NCBI GenBank assembly: GCA_017436255.1
Contig: JAFSDK010000022.1
Location: 1-50,142 of the forward strand
Reading direction: 5' to 3'
DNA: 50,142 nt
From: Clostridia bacterium
GTDB taxonomy: Bacteria; Bacillota; Clostridia; Oscillospirales; Acutalibacteraceae
Shown: piece after piece, positions 45,227 through 50,142 of the stretch
Position numbering within the stretch: the first letter of the stretch is position 1
Layout of the letters: every line of letters starts with the position of its first letter
The notes under the pieces: model-generated
Told to the model about the DNA's origin: nothing
The model's database searches: none
What the model saw: only the letters and a program-made list of their open reading frames with translations
Program-made: the position numbers and the translations under genes

Positions 45227-45544
45227 TTACACCTCCGAATAAATTTTGATGTTCTTGCTGTACTGTTCGGCTAATTGTTCAATATGAAGTTTCAAACCTG
45301 ATAAAACAATTTGAACCTCTTTTGACGGATTTTCAACCTTAACGAACATTAAAGCATCGTCTACCTCAATATCGGCCTTTGCTTTAATAATTTCGGTTAT
45401 GGTGTTTGCGGTTAAATATGCCGCACTTGATACCGCCGAACAAACTATTTTGCCGAATTCGTCGTCACTGTTTTTTGAACTGTGACCCTTAATCTCGAAA
45501 CCACATAGAGCACCGAGATTACTAAAAAATTTTACCGAAGTCAT
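45227..45544 (-). CDS. prp: Ribosomal-processing cysteine protease Prp
   Basis: Cysteine protease that cleaves the L27 pre-sequence in Firmicutes. The catalytic His is in EIKGHS (about residue 21) and Cys in KIVCSAVSS (about 35); EFGKIV precedes it. 105 aa, as expected. It sits between rplU and rpmA, three bases from the latter. Confidence 0.94.
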   Translation of the reverse strand: MTSVKFFSNLGALCGFEIKGHSSKNSDDEFGKIVCSAVSSAAYLTANTITEIIKAKADIEVDDALMFVKVENPSKEVQIVLSGLKLHIEQLAEQYSKNIKIYSEV

Positions 45545-45549
45545 AGATA

Positions 45550-45855
45550 CTACGCGATTTCGTTAATCTGTACTTTGGTATAGGGTTGTCTGTGACCCAT
45601 CTTACGTGCGCTGCCCTTCTTGGGTTTATAGGTGAAAACAGTAATTTTCTTACCCTTGCCGTTCTTAACAACGGTACCCTTTACGATAGCATCCTTCACA
45701 TAGGGCTTACCAACCTTAAGAGTTGTTTTCTTTACAGCAACAACCTTATCGAAGATAACCTCAGCCTCTGCTTCTGCATCGAGTTTTTCAACGTAGATAA
45801 CATCGCCGGGTTCAACACGGTACTGCTTACCGCCTGTCTCAATAATTGCGTACAT
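45550..45855 (-). CDS. rplU: 50S ribosomal protein L21
   Basis: Binds 23S rRNA in the large subunit. [18 protein letters not shown] at the N-terminus and [17 protein letters not shown] near the C-terminus are diagnostic. 101 aa. First gene of the operon, behind an L21-type leader RNA and a near-consensus promoter. Confidence 0.98.
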   Translation of the reverse strand: MYAIIETGGKQYRVEPGDVIYVEKLDAEAEAEVIFDKVVAVKKTTLKVGKPYVKDAIVKGTVVKNGKGKKITVFTYKPKKGSARKMGHRQPYTKVQINEIA

Positions 45856-45857
45856 TC

Positions 45858-45938
45858 TCGTACACCTACCTTAATTTAAGTCTCGCTACAATAGGCGTAT
45901 GCAAAAGAGCATAACTTAACAAGCCCATAATATGCGGC
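45858..45938 (-). ncRNA. L21 leader RNA
   Basis: The untranslated leader of rplU contains, on the minus strand, ATTATGGGCTTGTTAAG. A variable stem and CGCCTATTGTAGCGAGACTTAA follow. These are the conserved blocks I recall for the Firmicute L21 leader that autoregulates the rplU operon. It starts at the predicted transcription start. Assigned from memory of the consensus. Confidence 0.65.
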
Positions 45939-45944
45939 TTTACC

Positions 45945-45973
45945 ATTCTAACACCGCGTTACATGTTTGTCAA
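45945..45973 (-). promoter_or_regulatory. Promoter of the rplU-prp-rpmA operon
   Basis: Minus strand TTGACA (45968-45973), exactly 17 bases, TAGAAT (45945-45950). Near-consensus strength fits a ribosomal operon. Confidence 0.85.
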
Positions 45974-46073
45974 GAAAAAATTTTTAAAAATTTATTTGTG
46001 TATTGCAAATATCCAAATTTTGTATTATATTATATATATTATATATTTTTTCCGCCATACAAGGAGGATTTTT

Positions 46074-47342
46074 ATGGCAAGCTATTTACAAATGAATAAG
46101 GAACAATTGACCGCCGAATTTGAGCAGGTCAAGAAAGAATATGAGAGGCTTAAAAGTCTTGGCACCGTACTTGATATGACACGCGGTAAACCCGGCTTTG
46201 ACCAGATGGATGAATGCGGTGAGATTTTCGACCTTGTTGGCAATGCAACGGGATTTACCAACTGCGAAGGCACCGATTGCAGAAACTATGGAGGTCTTGA
46301 CGGACTTATTGAACTAAAATATTTATTCTCACACATTCTCGGTGTTGACCACTCACAAATCATCGTAGGTGGTAACTCTTCACTTAATATGATGTTTGAT
46401 ACCATAGCACAAGGTATGACACACGGCTTTGGCGATAAACCTTGGATGCTTCAAGGTGGCATTAAGTTTATTTGCCCCTGCCCCGGTTATGACCGCCATT
46501 TTGCAATAACCGAGCATTTCGGTATTGAAATGATTCCCGTTAAGAATACACCTAACGGACCCGATATGGATATAATTGAAGAACTCATTAAAGACGAAAA
46601 GGTAAAGGGTATGTGGTGCGTGCCTAAATACTCAAACCCCGAGGGTATTACCTACTCCGACGATACGGTACGTAGACTTGCTGCTATGAAGCCCGCTGCA
46701 AAGGACTTCCGTATTATGTGGGATAACGCCTACGCCATACACGACCTGTATGATAAAGGCGATAAATTATTAAACATTTATCATGAGTGTGTTAAAAATG
46801 GCACTGAGGATAACATCATAATGTTCACCTCTTCATCTAAAATCACATTCCCCGGTGCGGGCGTTGCAGCCGAGGCCGCAAGTCCTTACAACGTATCACT
46901 CTTAAAGAAGCGTATGGCTTTCCAGACCATCGGTCCCGACAAGTTAAACCAACTTCGTCATGCAAGAATGTTCCCAAATTTTGAAGTGCTTAAGAAACAT
47001 ATGAAAAAGCACGCCAATATCTTAAGACCTAAGTTTGAAGCCGTAATAAACGAATTGAACAAACAACTTGCAGGTAAAGAAATTGCAGAGTGGACCAATC
47101 CGCTTGGTGGTTATTTTGTAAATCTCAACGTGCGTAAGGGTTGTGCTAAAAGGGTTGAACAACTTTGTGCAGAAGCCGGTCTTAAACTTACAAGTGTTGG
47201 CGCTACATATCCTTACGGCAAAGACCCCGATAACAGTAATATTCGTATTGCTCCGTCATATCCGTCGGTTGATGAAGTAAAAAGCGCTTCTGTAATTCTT
47301 TGTTGTGCAGTACGATATGCAGCACTTGAAAGTCTGCTTTAA
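46074..47342 (+). CDS. Aspartate aminotransferase-like PLP enzyme (class I/II fold)
   Basis: PLP-dependent aminotransferase of the group typified by type Ic aspartate aminotransferases. TRGKPGFDQ (about residue 36) is near the N-terminus, VGGNSSLNMM (about 100) forms the cofactor phosphate site and WDNAYAIHDL (about 220) holds the conserved Asp. The Schiff-base lysine is in SSSKITFPGAG (about 257). The ATG at 46074 has AAGGAGGA 5-12 bases upstream, so the longer 459-aa reading is rejected. 422 aa. Divergent from rplU. Confidence 0.9.
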   Translation: MASYLQMNKEQLTAEFEQVKKEYERLKSLGTVLDMTRGKPGFDQMDECGEIFDLVGNATGFTNCEGTDCRNYGGLDGLIELKYLFSHILGVDHSQIIVGGNSSLNMMFDTIAQGMTHGFGDKPWMLQGGIKFICPCPGYDRHFAITEHFGIEMIPVKNTPNGPDMDIIEELIKDEKVKGMWCVPKYSNPEGITYSDDTVRRLAAMKPAAKDFRIMWDNAYAIHDLYDKGDKLLNIYHECVKNGTEDNIIMFTSSSKITFPGAGVAAEAASPYNVSLLKKRMAFQTIGPDKLNQLRHARMFPNFEVLKKHMKKHANILRPKFEAVINELNKQLAGKEIAEWTNPLGGYFVNLNVRKGCAKRVEQLCAEAGLKLTSVGATYPYGKDPDNSNIRIAPSYPSVDEVKSASVILCCAVRYAALESLL

Positions 47343-47354
47343 GATTCTTGTTTA

Positions 47355-47383
47355 TTGACATTATACGCTCGTATATGTATAAT
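47355..47383 (+). promoter_or_regulatory. Perfect-consensus SigA promoter of secDF
   Basis: TTGACA (47355-47360), exactly 17 bases, TATAAT (47378-47383). The spacer contains a 14-base palindrome TATACGCTCGTATA (47362-47375). Confidence 0.9.
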
Positions 47384-47424
47384 ATATTTTATAAATTTAA
47401 TTTGGTATATTGGAGGAACCACCA

Positions 47425-49770
47425 ATGAAGTCTAAAAAATCCACAAAGAAATATACCTTTTTAGTGGTATTGGTGCTTATATTAGCACTCGCCTATACTG
47501 CTTTCTTTGGTATAGAAAACTACTATGGCGATACACGCCAAGTATATGTAAAAGGCGCACAGGATATACGCTGGGGCATTGATATCAGCGGCGGTGTTGA
47601 GGCAGTGTTCTCACCCGACAAAAACGTAAAAGATATCTCAAAAGAAGATATGGATTCTGCCAAGGCAATTATCGAAACCCGTCTTGTTAACGAAAACATT
47701 ACCGACTATGAAGTTTATGCAGATAACGTAAAGAAACAAATCATAGTTCGTTTCCCATGGTCTGCCGGTGAAAGCGAATTCGACGCTATGGAAGCCGTTA
47801 ACAGTTTGGGTGAAACCGCACTTCTTAAATTCTGTGCTAACGAAGACCCAAAAGCGGTACTTCTTAGCGGCTCGGCTGACATTGCTTCTGCAGCGGCTAA
47901 CGTTTATCAGGATGAAAAAACAGGTCAAAACCAATACGTTGTAAGTCTAAAGTTTACCGATGCCGGTATGAAAAAATTCGCTGCCGCTACCGCTAAATAC
48001 TCACAGATTTCTATTTGGATGGACGATACCGAACTTTCTGCTCCTTCTGTTAGCCAGCAGATTACCGATAACAACGCATATATCGAAGGTAACTTTACTG
48101 CAGAACAGGCAACCGATCTTGCAAACAAAATTAACGCAGGTTCTTTACCCTTTGCTTTAACGGTTGACAACAGTAAATTACAGGTTATCTCCCCCACTCT
48201 CGGTGCTGATGCACTTAACGTAATGGTTATTGCAGGTGCAATTGCATTCGCTCTTATCTGCGTGCTTATGATTGTACGTTACAGACTCTCGGGTGTTATC
48301 GCTTCGGTAGCACTTCTCGGTCAACTCGCAGGTATGATCGCTTGTATCTCAGGTTTCTTTAGCGGTATTGATAGCTTTACTCTTACCATACCCGGTATTG
48401 CAGGTATCATACTTTCAGTAGGTGTAGGTGTTGACGCTAACGTAATTTCTTTTGAGCGTATCCGTGAAGAATTCCGCAACGGTAAAACCATTGATGGTGC
48501 TATTGAAAACGGTTATAAAAACAGTTTAAGCGCCGTTATCGACGGTAACGTTACCATCGTAATTGTTGCTTTAGTACTTATGGGCGCGTTCGGTACACCC
48601 GATAGTATCATTGCTAAAATCTTCTCACCGCTTATGTCGTTGTTTGGTTCATCCATTACAGGTTCTATATTCTCCTTCGGTTACACCTTGCTTATCGGTG
48701 TTATCTTCAACTTGATTATGGGTATCGTTGCTTCCAAGATTATGATGAAGAGCGTTTCAAGATTCAAATGCTTCCGTAATCCTTGGTTATATGGCGGTCC
48801 CAAGCCCACCGAGACAGAAGTTAAACCTGATAAACTTGATAAGCTATACATTAATACAGGTAAATCATTAAAACCGGTTGCTACTGCTTTCGCAGCTGTT
48901 ATGGCTGTTGGCATCATCCTAACAGCTATATTCGGCGTTAACCTTGATATCAACTTCAAGGGTGGTGCAGTAATTTCTTACTCATACACAGGTAATCTTG
49001 ATGAAGCCGCAGTTGAAAAGGTTGTTAAATCTAACTTAAATAAAAACACCAGCGTTTCATTTAGTTCCGGCATTAGCGATTCAACCAAACAGGTAATCGT
49101 AACTACGCCCGGCAATGCCGCGCTTTCGGCTGAGCGTCAAGATAAATTGACTAAAGCATTACAGAAAGACTTCAAGGCTAATAACATTACATTATATAAC
49201 GCAAACTCTGTAAGTCCTTCAATTGCAGGTTCTTTCTTCGCTAAGAGTCTTGTTGCGGTACTTATAACCGCCATATTGGTTGTTATATACATTGGTTACC
49301 GATTCCGCAACATTGGTGGTGTATCGGCTGCCCTATCGGCATTTGCAGCACTTATTATAGACTGTATAATCGCCTTCCTTGCCTGCACCGCATTTAGACT
49401 GACCATAGACTCTAACCTAATTGCAGTAATTCTTACCTTGCTTGGTTACTCACTTAACGATACCATCGTTATTTACGACCGTGTAAGAGAAAACAAGCGC
49501 CTATACCCCGGTAAGACAATTGACGTGTTGGTTGATGAAAGTATTAACTCGGTTAAGACACGTAACTTCATAACCACGCTTACTACTGTATTGGCGATTA
49601 CAACAATAATTGTCGTTTCAGAAATCTACGGTTTATCCACACTCCGCAGTTTTGCAATTCCGATGGCGTTCGGTATCCTTTCCGGTTGTCTTTCTTCACT
49701 CTTTATCTCAGGACCAATCTGGGTACTTTGGAAGAGATTTACCGCAAACCGCATAAAGGTAAAGAAATAA
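47425..49770 (+). CDS. secDF: Protein translocase SecDF fusion
   Basis: Proton-driven accessory of the Sec translocon, with SecD and SecF joined in one chain as in many Firmicutes. The SecD half has GIDISGG (about residue 52), the periplasmic P1 region and GVGVDANVISFERIREE (about 333). The SecF half begins near 480 with LDINFKGGAVISY and contains SLNDTIVIYDRVRENK (about 680). About twelve membrane helices. The ATG at 47425 follows GGAGG by 8 bases; the TTG at 47410 overlaps it. 781 aa. Confidence 0.97.
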   Translation: MKSKKSTKKYTFLVVLVLILALAYTAFFGIENYYGDTRQVYVKGAQDIRWGIDISGGVEAVFSPDKNVKDISKEDMDSAKAIIETRLVNENITDYEVYADNVKKQIIVRFPWSAGESEFDAMEAVNSLGETALLKFCANEDPKAVLLSGSADIASAAANVYQDEKTGQNQYVVSLKFTDAGMKKFAAATAKYSQISIWMDDTELSAPSVSQQITDNNAYIEGNFTAEQATDLANKINAGSLPFALTVDNSKLQVISPTLGADALNVMVIAGAIAFALICVLMIVRYRLSGVIASVALLGQLAGMIACISGFFSGIDSFTLTIPGIAGIILSVGVGVDANVISFERIREEFRNGKTIDGAIENGYKNSLSAVIDGNVTIVIVALVLMGAFGTPDSIIAKIFSPLMSLFGSSITGSIFSFGYTLLIGVIFNLIMGIVASKIMMKSVSRFKCFRNPWLYGGPKPTETEVKPDKLDKLYINTGKSLKPVATAFAAVMAVGIILTAIFGVNLDINFKGGAVISYSYTGNLDEAAVEKVVKSNLNKNTSVSFSSGISDSTKQVIVTTPGNAALSAERQDKLTKALQKDFKANNITLYNANSVSPSIAGSFFAKSLVAVLITAILVVIYIGYRFRNIGGVSAALSAFAALIIDCIIAFLACTAFRLTIDSNLIAVILTLLGYSLNDTIVIYDRVRENKRLYPGKTIDVLVDESINSVKTRNFITTLTTVLAITTIIVVSEIYGLSTLRSFAIPMAFGILSGCLSSLFISGPIWVLWKRFTANRIKVKK

Positions 49771-49782
49771 GATTTATATGTT

Positions 49783-49827
49783 AAAAAGCATCGAGTTTTA
49801 AAAACTCGATGCTTTTTTTGTTTTTTG
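49783..49827 (+). terminator. Intrinsic terminator of secDF
   Basis: AAAAAGCATCGAGTTTT (49783-49799) and AAAACTCGATGCTTTTT (49801-49817) form a 17-bp perfect stem, followed by a T-rich tract. Confidence 0.92.
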
Positions 49828-50142
49828 GGGCATATTATTTATAATAATTATGGTTAGTCGAAGCGCCTTTTAGCGTTTCGACTAAATACAACCGTTATAT
49901 GCTAAGCAAACACGAATAATCCGAACCTGCCTAAAACGGCATTCTTTCGGCACTTTTCGGTTTGTCATCACCCGTAGGCGTTAGCCTGACGGATTCTTCC
50001 GCACCAAAAATCACTCGAAATTCTGCCCGTTTTAGGTCGCAGAATTTTAAAGAGTTGAATTTTTGGCTGTGCGAGGCACAAAACGCAGTTAATCCTGACG
50101 GATTAACGAGTATTTTAACAATGCAAAGACGAAAATTGAGCC
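49828..50142. repeat. Non-coding tail with nested inverted repeats
   Basis: No credible ORF in about 315 bases. Structures seen: a hairpin at 49854-49885 (arms TTAGTCGAA/TTCGACTAA plus inner CGC/GCG); a 10-bp perfect pair CCTAAAACGG (49930-49939) and CCGTTTTAGG (50027-50036) enclosing 87 bases; a hairpin GTTAATCC/GGATTAAC (50088-50107); and an 11-base direct repeat CCTGACGGATT at 49985 and 50094. It may be a genomic interspersed repeat or a structured RNA. Confidence 0.55.

Overview
The window looks like a core chromosomal segment of a low-GC, spore-forming Firmicute of class Clostridia, plausibly an uncultured gut member of the Oscillospirales. The evidence is as follows. There are sporulation genes (yabP, yabQ). 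RNase Y, Mini-III and the Prp/L27 N-terminal processing pair are all Firmicute-type. The folate ECF transporter sits behind a THF riboswitch. The yab-divIC, recJ-rel-dtd-hemZ and rplU-prp-rpmA-obg clusters have the usual clostridial order. The species assignment is inference; no rRNA or tRNA gene is present. Most genes lie on the minus strand.

Layout. 1-2005: rny with a strong hairpin terminator, and a back-to-back promoter pair with a palindrome between it and an SDR gene. 2006-6875 (plus): SDR, AlaX-type tRNA-editing protein, then a THF-riboswitch operon folT-folC, then a cysteine-rich protein of unknown function. 6882-9540: phosphohexomutase, a tiny membrane protein, a short MecA-like protein and rpe. 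9594-12991 (minus): lon-engB-MGMT. 13000-16850 (minus): pncB, a lipoprotein and an ABC exporter in tight coupling. 16850-21833 (minus): fumarase-type alpha subunit, THUMP methyltransferase and lipid kinase, followed by groES-groEL. 21847-24883 (minus): mazG-hup-rqcP-yabP-yabQ-divIC-yabR. 24930-33821 (minus): recJ-rel-dtd-MBL hydrolase-hemZ-nucleoside kinase-zinc ribbon-mtnN. 33837-39967 (minus): thyX-tmk-DJ-1-mltG-U32 peptidase and a penicillin-binding protein. 40030-41240: prs. 41237-41766: two small XRE repressors with palindromic operators. 41828-45973 (minus): rplU-prp-rpmA-obg-mrnC-yitT-dut behind an L21 leader. 46074-49827 (plus): an aminotransferase and a SecDF fusion. 49828-50142: non-coding, rich in nested inverted repeats.

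The genes cover nucleotide supply (thyX, tmk, dut, prs, mtnN, mazG), folate uptake and polyglutamylation, translation quality control (AlaX, dtd, RqcP, Prp/L27, EngB, Obg), stress response (rel, lon, groESL) and envelope or spore construction (MltG, PBP, YabP/YabQ, DivIC, SecDF). I saw no phage genes, transposase, CRISPR array or defence island, and nothing I can defend as a wholly new system. The least explained items are the cysteine-rich protein at 6042, the short MecA-like protein at 8568, the XRE pair with its operators, several intercistronic hairpins directly abutting the next gene, and the structured non-coding tail.
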